A stretch of DNA of 64,000 nt from Ahrensia sp. (GTDB taxonomy: Bacteria > Pseudomonadota > Alphaproteobacteria > Rhizobiales > Rhizobiaceae), in contig PAKZ01000024.1 of assembly GCA_002706335.1 (NCBI GenBank), forward strand, positions 186,001-250,000, given 5' to 3'. Positions 8,284 to 16,441 of the stretch are shown here, piece after piece (within the stretch, counting starts at the first letter, position 1; every line of letters begins with the position of its first letter). Position numbers and translations under genes: made by a program. Below the pieces are notes generated by a model. That model saw only the letters and a list, made by a program, of their open reading frames with translations. It made no database searches and was not told the origin of the DNA.

Positions 8284-9288
8284 TCAGACATACGAAAGCG
8301 CATGGTCGACGCCGGCGAAGACATGCATGTCTACCTCGCCGGAGGGCGGATACGCAGCGTCCAGCGCGTATTCGACCGCCGCTTTGGCATCGGCCTTGAT
8401 CTCGTCATTGATGGCGACCAGCTCGTCGGCGGTCATGATGCCCTCGGCTTCCAGCCATTTGCCGAAATTCGTGATGGGGTCGCGCGCGGTTTTCCACTCG
8501 GCTTCTTCGTCCCTGGAGCGGTAATAGTCGCGGTTGATGTCGCCGACATGGTGCCCATGATAACGGTATGTTTGAAGCTCGATGAAGAAAGGGCCTTCGC
8601 CCTTGCGGGCGCGCGCAACGAGCTTCTGCGCCAGTTCATTGACGGCGAGAACGTCCTGGCCGTCGACAGAATGCGCCTCTATGCCGAAAGCCTCGGCGCG
8701 GGCGGTCAGAGAGCCTGCGGCGATCTCATCGGTCTTCGTATATTCCGAGTAGCCGTTGTTCTCGCAGGCATAGATAACTGGCAGCTTCCAGAGCGCAGCC
8801 ATGTTCATGACCTCGTACCAGAGGCCCTGCGCCGTCGCGCCGTCGCCGAAGAAGCAGACCGCAACGTCCTTCGTGCCGAGTCGTTTCGCGGAAAGCGCCG
8901 CGCCGGTGGCGATCCCCATCGATCCGCCGACAATGGCGTTGGCGCCGAGATTGCCGTGGCTCTGGTCGGCGATGTGCATCGATCCGCCCTTTCCGCGGCA
9001 ATAGCCCTCCGCCTTGCCGAGCAGTTCGCAGAACATCTGCCGGAACTCGGCCCCCTTGGCGACGCAATGGCCATGCCCGCGATGCGTCGAAGTGATCTTG
9101 TCGCTGTCCTCCAGCGCTTCGCAGATGCCGACAGCGACGGCTTCCTGTCCCGAGTACATATGCGTCAGGCCGGGCATTTTCGCGGACAGATAGAGCTGGT
9201 TCGCATTGTCCTCGAAAGCGCGAATGCGCACCATCTGCCGGTACATGCGCAGATAGTCTTCGGTGTTGGTCTTCTTCTTCGGTGCCAT
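8284..9288 (-). CDS. 2-oxoacid/acetoin dehydrogenase E1 component, α subunit
   Basis: This 334-aa thiamine-diphosphate subunit has the binding motif GDG (148-150) ... ENN (176-178), with 26 residues between. HRGHGHCVAKGA and GRGKGGSMHIAD-like stretches match AcoA/PdhA-type E1α proteins. The length matches the short acetoin/pyruvate E1α class. It lies 10 bp after the M24-family gene and directly before E1β. With the split E2 it makes a complete E1-E2 set; no dedicated E3 (dihydrolipoamide dehydrogenase) gene is present, so E3 must come from elsewhere in the genome. Confidence 0.9.
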   Translation of the reverse strand: MAPKKKTNTEDYLRMYRQMVRIRAFEDNANQLYLSAKMPGLTHMYSGQEAVAVGICEALEDSDKITSTHRGHGHCVAKGAEFRQMFCELLGKAEGYCRGKGGSMHIADQSHGNLGANAIVGGSMGIATGAALSAKRLGTKDVAVCFFGDGATAQGLWYEVMNMAALWKLPVIYACENNGYSEYTKTDEIAAGSLTARAEAFGIEAHSVDGQDVLAVNELAQKLVARARKGEGPFFIELQTYRYHGHHVGDINRDYYRSRDEEAEWKTARDPITNFGKWLEAEGIMTADELVAINDEIKADAKAAVEYALDAAYPPSGEVDMHVFAGVDHALSYV

Positions 9289-9298
9289 GTCGGCGTCC

Positions 9299-10600
9299 TC
9301 AATATCGATGCGAAATCGGAAGCTCTTCAGCGGGGAACAGGCTGATCACCTGGCATCCGGTGTCGGTGACGACGACCTCTTCCTCGATGCGTGCGGCCGA
9401 GTAGCCGTCGGACGCTGGACAGTAGGTCTCCAGCGCGAAGACCATCCCGGTCTCGATCTCCATCGGATTGTCGAGGCTGACGGCGCGGCTGATGATCGGC
9501 CGTTCGTGCAGCGCCAGACCGAGGCCATGACCAAACTGCAAGCCGAAAGCCGACAATTCGTCAGGGAAACCGAATTCCTCCGCTTTCGGCCAGACCTTGG
9601 CTACGGTGTCAGTCGTGACGCCCGGCTTAATCAACGCGATTGCGGCATCTAGCCATTCGCGACACTTCACATAGGCGTCGTTTTGGGCAGGGGTCGCACG
9701 GCCGACATTGAACGTGCGGTAATAGCAGGTCCGATATCCCTGATAGGACTGCAGGATGTCGAAGAAAGCCTGGTCGCCGGGCCGGAAATAGCGGTCGGTG
9801 AAATTGTGCGGATGCGGATTGCACCTTTCACCGGCGATCGCATTGATCGCCTCGACGTCGTCGGATCCCATTTCGTAGAGCATCTTGTTGGACATGGCGA
9901 CGATATCGCTCTCGCGGATGCCCGGTCTCAGCTCCTGCCAGATCATATGGTATACCCCGTCGACCATCGAAGCGGCCTGGTTCAGCAACTGGATCTCGTC
10001 GATGTTCTTGATCTCGCGGGCGCCAAGCATGATCTGCTGGCCGTCGACGACTTTCACACCCGCTTCCTGCAAGGCGAAGAACATCGCAGTCTCGGCGTAA
10101 TCGATGCCGACCGGCATGTCAGCGACGCCGGCTTTCTGAAGAAGTGAATAGATCTCTTCGGCATAGCGCTTCATCAGCCCGAAAGAGGGCGGGATGGTGC
10201 CCCGCATGCCGACGACGCCGGCGCGCATCCGCTCGGGATCGAGCCAGTCGCAATATTCGCGGTGGTGGACGGCCGCAGAGCCGAAATCCCAGACATAGGG
10301 TTCTTCATCACCCGCCAGCAGCGCGAAACGGCACATCTTGTCGCGCTCCCACTCGCCGATCTTCGTGCCGGAGACGTAACGGATGTTGTTGACGTTGAAG
10401 AGCAACAACGCACCGCAGTCGGACTTTTTCAACGCTTCCTTGGCGCGGCTAAGGCGATACCGGCGCAGCCTGTCGTGATCGACGCGACGCTCGAAATCGA
10501 CCGCAGTGTGGCCAAGCGCAGGGATATGCCTGTCCCATCGCCAGTTCGGATCGATGTCGCCGGGCTGCAGTATACGGGGATTGAGTGCCGTCGTGTTCAT
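9299..10600 (-). CDS. M24-fold (creatinase/aminopeptidase P/DddP-like) enzyme with altered metal site
   Basis: This 433-aa protein has a creatinase-type N-terminal domain and a pita-bread M24 domain. Four usual metal-ligand positions are kept: D281 (FFDILQ), H358 (FGHGLG), E391 and E406 (RIEEEV). The second aspartate, normally in GYxxDxxRTF, is Cys292 (GYRTCYYRTF). That argues against an ordinary Xaa-Pro peptidase and for a lyase or hydrolase like DddP or creatinase. It lies in the middle of the catabolic operon, before E1α. A hairpin enclosing its ribosome-binding site precedes the ATG. Its substrate is unknown. Confidence 0.82.
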   Translation of the reverse strand: MNTTALNPRILQPGDIDPNWRWDRHIPALGHTAVDFERRVDHDRLRRYRLSRAKEALKKSDCGALLLFNVNNIRYVSGTKIGEWERDKMCRFALLAGDEEPYVWDFGSAAVHHREYCDWLDPERMRAGVVGMRGTIPPSFGLMKRYAEEIYSLLQKAGVADMPVGIDYAETAMFFALQEAGVKVVDGQQIMLGAREIKNIDEIQLLNQAASMVDGVYHMIWQELRPGIRESDIVAMSNKMLYEMGSDDVEAINAIAGERCNPHPHNFTDRYFRPGDQAFFDILQSYQGYRTCYYRTFNVGRATPAQNDAYVKCREWLDAAIALIKPGVTTDTVAKVWPKAEEFGFPDELSAFGLQFGHGLGLALHERPIISRAVSLDNPMEIETGMVFALETYCPASDGYSAARIEEEVVVTDTGCQVISLFPAEELPISHRY

Positions 10601-10604
10601 AATA

Positions 10605-10626
10605 GCCTCCTCTGCGCCGCGGAGGC
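10605..10626 (-). promoter_or_regulatory. Hairpin enclosing the ribosome-binding site of the M24 gene
   Basis: On the minus strand GCCTCC pairs with the Shine-Dalgarno sequence GGAGGC, which ends 4 nt before the ATG at 10600; the loop is 10 nt. It is the only gap of any size (72 bp) in this part of the operon. The stem is short, so a role in translation control is a suggestion only. Confidence 0.4.
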
Positions 10627-10672
10627 GCTGCTGGGTCTGGATTGGCGTTTGATGGCGTGCGGGGCCGGTCGG

Positions 10673-11479
10673 CTACTGGATGCACCAGCCGCCGTCGATA
10701 TGGATCATCTGGCCGGTCATGTAGTCGCTCTCGGGACTGGCGAGGAACGCCGCTGTACCCTTGATGTCGTCAGGATAGGAGACGCGCTTGATCTTCAATT
10801 CGTTGGCGACGATGTCTTCGTAGGCCTGCCCTTCGCGCTTCTTGAAGCCGATATCGACGAGATCCTTGTCGAGCTGCTCCCAGAGCGGGGTGACGACGAC
10901 ACCGGGCGCATAGCCATTGACGGTGATGTTGTGCTCGGCCAGCGCAACGGCGCCGCAATGCGTCAGCGCAAGGCAGCCATATTTGGAGGTGCAGTACACT
11001 GTCACATCGACAAGCGGCTTGCGCGAGGCGATTGAGCCGACATTGATCAGCTTGTAGGGATAATTCTGCTTGCCCTGCGCGATCATCTGCTTGGCTGCTT
11101 CCTGCATCCCCAGCCACATCGCCTTGGTGTTGACGTTCATGATGAGGTCCCAGTTGTCCTCGTCGATGTCCATGAAGAACCGAGGCTTGTTCAGGCCGGC
11201 GTTGAAAAGGCCGACATTGATCATCCCGAAAGCGTCCACCGTCGCCTGGACGGCCGCGGCATTGTCCTCGCGTTTGGTAACGTCCAGCTTGACGGCAATG
11301 GCCTTGCCGTTGCCGCGTGCATTGATCCGGTCGGCTATTTCGCTGGCGCCGTCGAGGTCTACGTCACCAAGGCACACATTCGCTCCTTGACCGGCAAAAT
11401 GCTCGGCGTTTGTCGCGCCCATGCCGCGTGCCGCGCCTGTGACAAGGATGTTCTTTCCCTTGAGCCGTTCCGGATCCAT
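10673..11479 (-). CDS. BudC-like short-chain dehydrogenase (copy 1)
   Basis: This 268-aa SDR has TGAARGMG (cofactor loop), the S of VGSIASRK and the YCTSK Tyr/Lys pair. The end (ASPESDYMTGQMIHIDGG) and the region around LWEQLDKDLVDIGFKKREGQ recall meso-butanediol/acetoin and polyol dehydrogenases. It is clearly a paralogue of the SDR at 14567-15364 on the other side of the shared promoter: both have LNKP/INKP, GMQEAAKQMIAQG and a WxQLD(K/R)DLxxIG stretch. It is probably the first oxidation step of the imported polyol-like substrate. Confidence 0.88.
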   Translation of the reverse strand: MDPERLKGKNILVTGAARGMGATNAEHFAGQGANVCLGDVDLDGASEIADRINARGNGKAIAVKLDVTKREDNAAAVQATVDAFGMINVGLFNAGLNKPRFFMDIDEDNWDLIMNVNTKAMWLGMQEAAKQMIAQGKQNYPYKLINVGSIASRKPLVDVTVYCTSKYGCLALTHCGAVALAEHNITVNGYAPGVVVTPLWEQLDKDLVDIGFKKREGQAYEDIVANELKIKRVSYPDDIKGTAAFLASPESDYMTGQMIHIDGGWCIQ

Positions 11480-11498
11480 TGCTTCCTCCCTCGAATTC

Positions 11499-13316
11499 TC
11501 AGGTTTTCATGACTTCTTCGGCCCGCGACTGGGCCAGTTTGAGCGCTTCGCGCGGCGCAACGATGCCGCGCAGCATGTCGTGCAGCTCTTGGCCGCAAAT
11601 GTTGATGATGTCGCAGATTTGCGGCACGGGCGGACGCGGCCAGAATTGCAGCTCGTCTCGCCAGGACATCCCGTCGACTGCCTCGAAAATCGGGGAGAGA
11701 CGGCTCACGTCCGGATCGGCGCCGACCGAATATCGCGGAGCAGTCCGGCTGCCATTCTGGATGTAGAGTTTTTGCGCTTCGGGCGATGTGAACGCGATTA
11801 GCGCCTCCACCGCGTCAGCCCGCCGCTCTTCCGGCAAGTTGCTCGGAATTCCCAGCACATAGCCGCCGACAGGCGCGACCGGAGTACCGTTCGGCCCGGC
11901 CGGGTGAGGAAGATACCCAGTCTGTCCATAGGCCGGCGACGACGGATCAAGCTCGAAATACGGCGCGAGCAGCGTATACCCGTAGGCCATCGCAATCTTG
12001 CCGGCGGCGTAGGGACGAATCCGTTCATACCAGGACATGGATAGAATGTCCGGGGGAGAGAACTGGGCTAGCGCAAGCAAATATTCGGCCGCCTCGAGTC
12101 CGCCCGGGCTGTCGATCGTGGGCAGCAGGTCATCGCGATCCAGGTTATCCGCATCGAAACCGCCGGCGATTTCCTCCAGATTGAAGAGCGGTTGCCCGAA
12201 ATCGGCACATGTCATCATGAACTGATGACCGAGCGCCGTACCCCGCGCCGCATTCCATGCGATGCCGTAACGCCCTTGGGAGGGATCGTGAAACCGCTCT
12301 GCGGCGCGCAGGACCGCGTCAGTTGTTGTTGGCGGCTCGAGCCCCTCTTCGGCAAAGAGATCTTTCCGGTAGAACAGGAGCTCCGGGGTCGTTTGGCTGG
12401 GGACGCCGTAAGGACGTCCGGCCCAATGCGCCGCCCGCCAGCCGGCTGTGTGGAAGTCACTGGGATCGAGCCGACCGACATCCATGATCTCGTCGAGCGG
12501 CAGAAGAATGCCCTTGGTGGCGAACTCGCCGATCCAGGGCAGGTCGACGGCTATAATGTCATAGCGGCTGGTCTTGCGCTGGGCATTGCGAAGCGCCTCC
12601 TCGTGCAGCCTGTCGATGGAAAAAGCCCGCTGATGTATGGAAACGCCGATGACTTGCTCGAATTGGCGCTTCAGGGCGTCCATGACCATGAATGTGGGGT
12701 CGCCATGTACGAGAATGCGCAGGCCGCCCGATAGTGTGAGCGGTTCGGGCAGTACCTGAGGCGGCTGTATCGACTGACCGTAGATATAGGAGCCGCCAAA
12801 ATAGTAATCCTGCATGCCCGGTTCGCGGCTGTCTCCGCCGAATGACTTTGCCGTCAGCCGCTTGAGGCGCCCGCACATCTGGATCCATTGCTCGACGAGG
12901 TCGGCGCTCGGATGCAGGGTGTAGCTCTTTCCCGTCCGTGTTCGGGGCCGCTGTTCGATCATCCCTGCCTGCTGCATTTCCTGCAGCCGACGCACCGCAG
13001 TTGCGTAGGGCACACCCGCCTCCGCCGTCAGCGACGATGGCGTGACCGGCTTGGCTTCAAGGTGGTTTCGGATGAGGTGCGTTGCCATCTTGTAGTAGGG
13101 ATCAGGCGTCGAAAGATCGAGCGCGGTCTCGATTTCGAGATTGAAGTCCTTGAGGAACGTCAGGATTTCGAGGATCTCGTCGCGGGCGCGTATCGAAATC
13201 GGCGGGTCTGTCCTTTCCTTTCCTCCCTGGCTCAATCTCGCGGAGCCGGTTGGGCTCGTTGTCGTGGAAGACACCGTGACGGAATTGTCCAAAATGGATT
13301 TCTCGAATGGGATCAT
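11499..13316 (-). CDS. Winged-helix regulator fused to a family-1 solute-binding-protein sensor
   Basis: This 605-aa protein joins a DNA-binding region (about residues 75-135, including VTPSSLTAEAGVPYATAVRR and the wing MIEQRPRTRTGKSYTL) to a full-length extracellular solute-binding protein family 1 domain (about 198-600; features GRPYGVPSQTTPELLFYRKD, SPPDILSMSWYERIRPYAAG and VAPVGGYVLGIP). There is no signal peptide, so the binding domain must work in the cytoplasm as a ligand sensor. The ATG at 13316 has GGAGG 11 bp upstream. It is divergent from the sugar ABC operon and first in the catabolic operon. One of four GTCC-N5-GGAC repeats lies in its first codons, suggesting autoregulation. Confidence 0.85.
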   Translation of the reverse strand: MIPFEKSILDNSVTVSSTTTSPTGSARLSQGGKERTDPPISIRARDEILEILTFLKDFNLEIETALDLSTPDPYYKMATHLIRNHLEAKPVTPSSLTAEAGVPYATAVRRLQEMQQAGMIEQRPRTRTGKSYTLHPSADLVEQWIQMCGRLKRLTAKSFGGDSREPGMQDYYFGGSYIYGQSIQPPQVLPEPLTLSGGLRILVHGDPTFMVMDALKRQFEQVIGVSIHQRAFSIDRLHEEALRNAQRKTSRYDIIAVDLPWIGEFATKGILLPLDEIMDVGRLDPSDFHTAGWRAAHWAGRPYGVPSQTTPELLFYRKDLFAEEGLEPPTTTDAVLRAAERFHDPSQGRYGIAWNAARGTALGHQFMMTCADFGQPLFNLEEIAGGFDADNLDRDDLLPTIDSPGGLEAAEYLLALAQFSPPDILSMSWYERIRPYAAGKIAMAYGYTLLAPYFELDPSSPAYGQTGYLPHPAGPNGTPVAPVGGYVLGIPSNLPEERRADAVEALIAFTSPEAQKLYIQNGSRTAPRYSVGADPDVSRLSPIFEAVDGMSWRDELQFWPRPPVPQICDIINICGQELHDMLRGIVAPREALKLAQSRAEEVMKT

Positions 13317-13406
13317 GGCGGCTCTTTCCTCCAAGGTGTCCAAAACGGACGTGTTGCGATACGCGCAATATGTCCATACTGGACTTCAAATTGTTCAAAA
13401 TGAACA
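13287..13406. promoter_or_regulatory. Four operator-like repeats GTCC-N5-GGAC in and beside the divergent promoter
   Basis: Sites: 13287-13299 (GTCCAAAATGGAT), 13338-13350 (GTCCAAAACGGAC), 13372-13384 (GTCCATACTGGAC) and 13393-13405 (GTTCAAAATGAAC). All share a 4-bp arm, 5-bp spacer design and mostly a preceding T. Centre spacings are 51, 34 and 21 bp. They lie in and beside the gap between the fusion regulator and the sugar ABC operon, so they are the best candidate binding sites for that regulator. Confidence 0.7.
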
Positions 13407-13531
13407 TAATCGATGGCGAATGGGAGGGGCGAACAACGCAAGTTCCTGTTACCCGCATTGCTGAAGGGAAACCGTATTGCCGTTCATCTGTTGGCACCCT
13501 CGGCAGGGGATAGAATTGGGAGGAAATGACA

Positions 13532-14494
13532 ATGAAGTTTGCCTACACGTCACTTATTGCCGGTACGACGGCACTTGCCACCATAGCCATGGCGGGCGCT
13601 GTATCTGCGGAACCGATGAAGATTGGAATCACGCAGAACAATGTCGGCGTCGACAGCTACCAGACGACCTACGAGAAGGCCTTTATCGAAGCTGCGGATG
13701 CCGACGCGGATGTGGAGACTGTCGTGCTGGATGCCGGTGGCGACGTCGCTCGCCAGATCGCGCAGATCCAGGATCTCGTGCAGCAGAATGTCGATGCGAT
13801 CATCATCTGGCCGACAAACGGCAAGGCGGTCGTGCCGGCCGTGCGCGCCGCCGACAAAGCCGGCATTCCGGTCGTGATCACCAACTCCAACATCGCCGAG
13901 GAAGGCTTCGACTTCATCAAGTCGTTCTCGGGGCCTGACAACATCACGCAGGGTTCCCGCTCTGCGGAAATCATGTGCGACAAGTTCAAGGATATGGGCA
14001 TCGAGAAGACGGCCCAGATCGTACAGATTTCCGGGCAGCCGGGGTACACGACCGCGATCGAGCGCGCCAAGGGTTTCGAGGACCGGTTACCGGAGGTTTG
14101 TCCAGACGTAACGCTCGTGGAAACGCAGCCGGGCGACTGGAACCGCGAGAAGTCGCAGCGCGTCATGGAGGCTTTTCTCGTTAAGTACGACAAGATCGAC
14201 GGCGTTTATGCCGGTGATGACAACATGGGCATCGGCGCACTGAATGCGGCCAAGGCGGCCGGGCGTGACGGCATCATCTTCGTCGGCGCGACCAACTTCG
14301 CCGTCGGATACGAGGCGATGGCGCGTGGCGAATACTGGGGGTCGATCTACCAGTCGCCGGTCGATGACGCCAAGAACGCGCTGGCAACCGCCAAGGCGGT
14401 TGTCGAGGGCAAGGATGTTCCGTTCCTGAACTACTTCGACACGCCGAAGATCACCCAAGACAACATGGACGAGTTCACCAAGCCGGTTTTCTGA
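13532..14494 (+). CDS. Ribose/rhizopine-type ABC transporter periplasmic binding protein
   Basis: This 320-aa type-I periplasmic binding protein (RbsB/MocB-like, PF13407 type) has a signal peptide ending near VSA-EP and starting with a lysine and a hydrophobic stretch. KIGITQNNVGVDSYQTTYEKAF, DAIIIWPTNGKAVVPAVRAA and GVYAGDDNMGIGALNAAK are typical of the family. It captures a sugar or polyol for the two permeases and ATPase downstream. I prefer the ATG at 13532, 8 bp after GGGAGG; an ATG at 13526 is only 2 bp from it. Its fold is unrelated to the sensor domain of the divergent regulator. Confidence 0.92.
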   Translation: MKFAYTSLIAGTTALATIAMAGAVSAEPMKIGITQNNVGVDSYQTTYEKAFIEAADADADVETVVLDAGGDVARQIAQIQDLVQQNVDAIIIWPTNGKAVVPAVRAADKAGIPVVITNSNIAEEGFDFIKSFSGPDNITQGSRSAEIMCDKFKDMGIEKTAQIVQISGQPGYTTAIERAKGFEDRLPEVCPDVTLVETQPGDWNREKSQRVMEAFLVKYDKIDGVYAGDDNMGIGALNAAKAAGRDGIIFVGATNFAVGYEAMARGEYWGSIYQSPVDDAKNALATAKAVVEGKDVPFLNYFDTPKITQDNMDEFTKPVF

Positions 14495-14514
14495 GTTTCT
14501 CCCAAGAAAAGGGG

Positions 14515-14531
14515 CGGGGCCCCGGGCCCCG
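14515..14531 (+). terminator. GC-rich palindrome after the binding-protein gene (attenuator-like)
   Basis: CGGGGCCCCGGGCCCCG is a perfect 17-nt palindrome 20 bp after the binding-protein stop, followed by GTTCTC rather than a T-run. It probably forms a stable hairpin that protects the upstream mRNA or partly ends transcription, giving more binding protein than permease. Confidence 0.5.
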
Positions 14532-14566
14532 TTCTCTGTCTGTGAACCGGATCTTGGGAGGGTGCG

Positions 14567-15364
14567 ATGGGCCGGGTTTCTGGTCGTTCATGCATTGTAA
14601 CTGGCAGCGCCAGAGGTATTGGGCGCGCTATCGGCGAGGCGCTGCTGGATGAAGGCGCCGATGTATGCTTCGCCGATATTGACAGCGCTTCTGCGGAACT
14701 GGCCGCTCGTGAGAACGAGGACCGCGCGCAGAGAAATGGTGGAAAAGTCGCGTGGGCCGGGGTTGATGTCACGAAGCGCGAGGAAGTGCGCGACATGATC
14801 GCGGCGGCCGTTTCGGCCTTCGGCAAGATCGATGTAAAGTTCAACAATGCCGGCATCAACAAGCCGATGAACCTGCTCGACGTGACCGAGGAAAACTGGA
14901 ACGCGATCATGACCGTGAACGGTCTCGGCGTCCTGATCGGCATGCAGGAAGCGGCCAAGCAGATGATCGCGCAGGGTAACGGAGGCAAGATCATCAACAC
15001 GGCCTCGATCGCCAGTCGCCAAGGCTTCGACAATGTCGCACCCTATTGCGCATCGAAGTGGGCGGTCGTCTCGTTAACGCAGTCCGGCGCCCGGGACCTG
15101 GCCAAGCACGGCATCACGGTGACCGGTTTCGCCCCCGGAGTCGTAGCGACCGAAATGTGGAGCCAACTGGACCGGGATCTTATGGAAATCGGCGCGTCCG
15201 AAAAGGAAGGGCAGGCGATGGCGGAATTTTCCGCCGATATCCTGCGAGGCCGGGTCGCGACACCGCAGGACATCACGGGCACGACCACATTCCTCGCTTC
15301 GAAAGAGAGCGATTACATGACCGGGCAAGTCGTGATGATCGACGGTGGAATGGTGCTGGTTTGA
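14567..15364 (+). CDS. BudC-like short-chain dehydrogenase (copy 2)
   Basis: This 265-aa SDR has TGSARGIG, NNAGINKP, the S of NTASIAS and YCASK. The C-terminal pattern EGQAMAEFSADILRGRVATPQDI ... SDYMTGQVVMIDGGM is close to that of acetoin/2,3-butanediol dehydrogenases and related polyol dehydrogenases. GGAGG precedes the ATG. It is embedded in the ABC transporter operon, between the binding protein and the permeases, so it most likely acts directly on the imported compound. It is a paralogue of the SDR at 10673-11479. Confidence 0.88.
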   Translation: MGRVSGRSCIVTGSARGIGRAIGEALLDEGADVCFADIDSASAELAARENEDRAQRNGGKVAWAGVDVTKREEVRDMIAAAVSAFGKIDVKFNNAGINKPMNLLDVTEENWNAIMTVNGLGVLIGMQEAAKQMIAQGNGGKIINTASIASRQGFDNVAPYCASKWAVVSLTQSGARDLAKHGITVTGFAPGVVATEMWSQLDRDLMEIGASEKEGQAMAEFSADILRGRVATPQDITGTTTFLASKESDYMTGQVVMIDGGMVLV

Positions 15365-15406
15365 ATGTGTGACGCGCCACGTCGGGAAACGTGCCGCGAG
15401 CGCGGC

Positions 15407-15420
15407 GGTCCCTCGGGACC
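15407..15420 (+). repeat. Inverted repeat GGTCCC-TC-GGGACC before the first permease
   Basis: Perfect 6-bp arms sit directly before the AGGGAGGAAA ribosome-binding site of the permease gene at 15436. The loop of 2 nt is too tight for the whole stem, so it could be a protein site or part of a larger mRNA fold. No function is assigned. Confidence 0.3.
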
Positions 15421-15435
15421 AGGGAGGAAACAGGA

Positions 15436-16428
15436 ATGGCTGGTTTCGTTGAGCGAATGCGAAACGGAGATATCAAGTCACTGATCGCGAGGAACGGAAT
15501 TTTCGTCGCCTTCGTTGCGTTCATGATCGCCTTCGGCATCGGATCGGACAGGTTTCTGACATTCGACAATCTCGAAAGCGTGGTGCGATCATCGGCGATG
15601 ATCGGGATCATGGCGCTGGGCGTGACGATTGTCGTGATATCCGGCAATCTCGATCTGTCGGTCGGTTCGATGCTTTCCTTCGGCACGGTCATGGTGGTCA
15701 ATCTGCATGACAAGATCGGACCGGGACCGGCGATTCTGGTTATGATGATCTGCGTATTACTGCTCGGAGCGGTGAACGGGTTTCTGATCGGTTTCGTCAG
15801 GTTAAACTCGCTGATCGTGACGCTGGGCATGCTGTCGGCGATCCAGGGACTGACCCTGATCTATTCCGGCGGCAAGAATGTGGACGTCAATCCGAGCACC
15901 CAGGACACCACATGGTTTCGTGTCTTCGGGCGCGGCGAGGTCGCCGGAATTGACATGCCGATCATCATCTTCTTCGCGCTGGCGTCCTTTGTCGGCTTCA
16001 TCATCGCCTTCACGCCTTATGGACGCCGCGTTTACGCGGTCGGCGGCAATCCGACGGCTGCGGTCTTCTCGGGTATAAGAAGAAACCGCGTCGTCTTCTC
16101 GACCTATATCGTCTCGGCGTTTTGCGTCGGCATCGCCTCCATCATCCTGGGGAGCCGGGTGATGGGCTCGCAGAACAATGTTGGGCAGGGTTACGAACTG
16201 CTGGTCCTCGCATCCGTGATTCTGGGTGGAACCTCGCTGCTCGGCGGCTCCGGAAGCATCCTCAAAACCGTGATAGGCGTGCTGATACTGGGCTTCATCC
16301 AAAACGGCCTGCTGCTTCTAGGATATCCGTATTTCGCGCAGTGGATCGTGACCTGGATCGTCATCATTCTCGCGGTCTGGCTCGATGTGGCGGCCAAGCG
16401 CGGGCGCCTTTTGTCGCCGATCGCCTGA
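15436..16428 (+). CDS. Ribose-type ABC transporter permease (RbsC family) 1
   Basis: This 330-aa inner-membrane protein of the branched-chain/ribose permease family (BPD_transp_2) has about nine hydrophobic segments. The family signatures are visible: GVTIVVISGNLDLSVGSMLS, the GxLNG/GAVNGFLIG loop, and SVILGGTSLLGGSGSI near the C-terminus. It has AGGGAGGAAA before the ATG at 15436. It pairs with the next permease to form the channel, so this is a two-permease variant of the ribose-type system. Confidence 0.93.
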   Translation: MAGFVERMRNGDIKSLIARNGIFVAFVAFMIAFGIGSDRFLTFDNLESVVRSSAMIGIMALGVTIVVISGNLDLSVGSMLSFGTVMVVNLHDKIGPGPAILVMMICVLLLGAVNGFLIGFVRLNSLIVTLGMLSAIQGLTLIYSGGKNVDVNPSTQDTTWFRVFGRGEVAGIDMPIIIFFALASFVGFIIAFTPYGRRVYAVGGNPTAAVFSGIRRNRVVFSTYIVSAFCVGIASIILGSRVMGSQNNVGQGYELLVLASVILGGTSLLGGSGSILKTVIGVLILGFIQNGLLLLGYPYFAQWIVTWIVIILAVWLDVAAKRGRLLSPIA

Positions 16429-16441
16429 AGGGGAGGAAAAC

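Noticed and set aside
13492-13505. TTGGCACCCTCGGCAGG upstream of the sugar-binding protein, like a -24/-12 promoter
   Set aside because: The GG and GC are 10 bp apart, not 12, and the -12 box does not fit, so σ54 would not recognise it.
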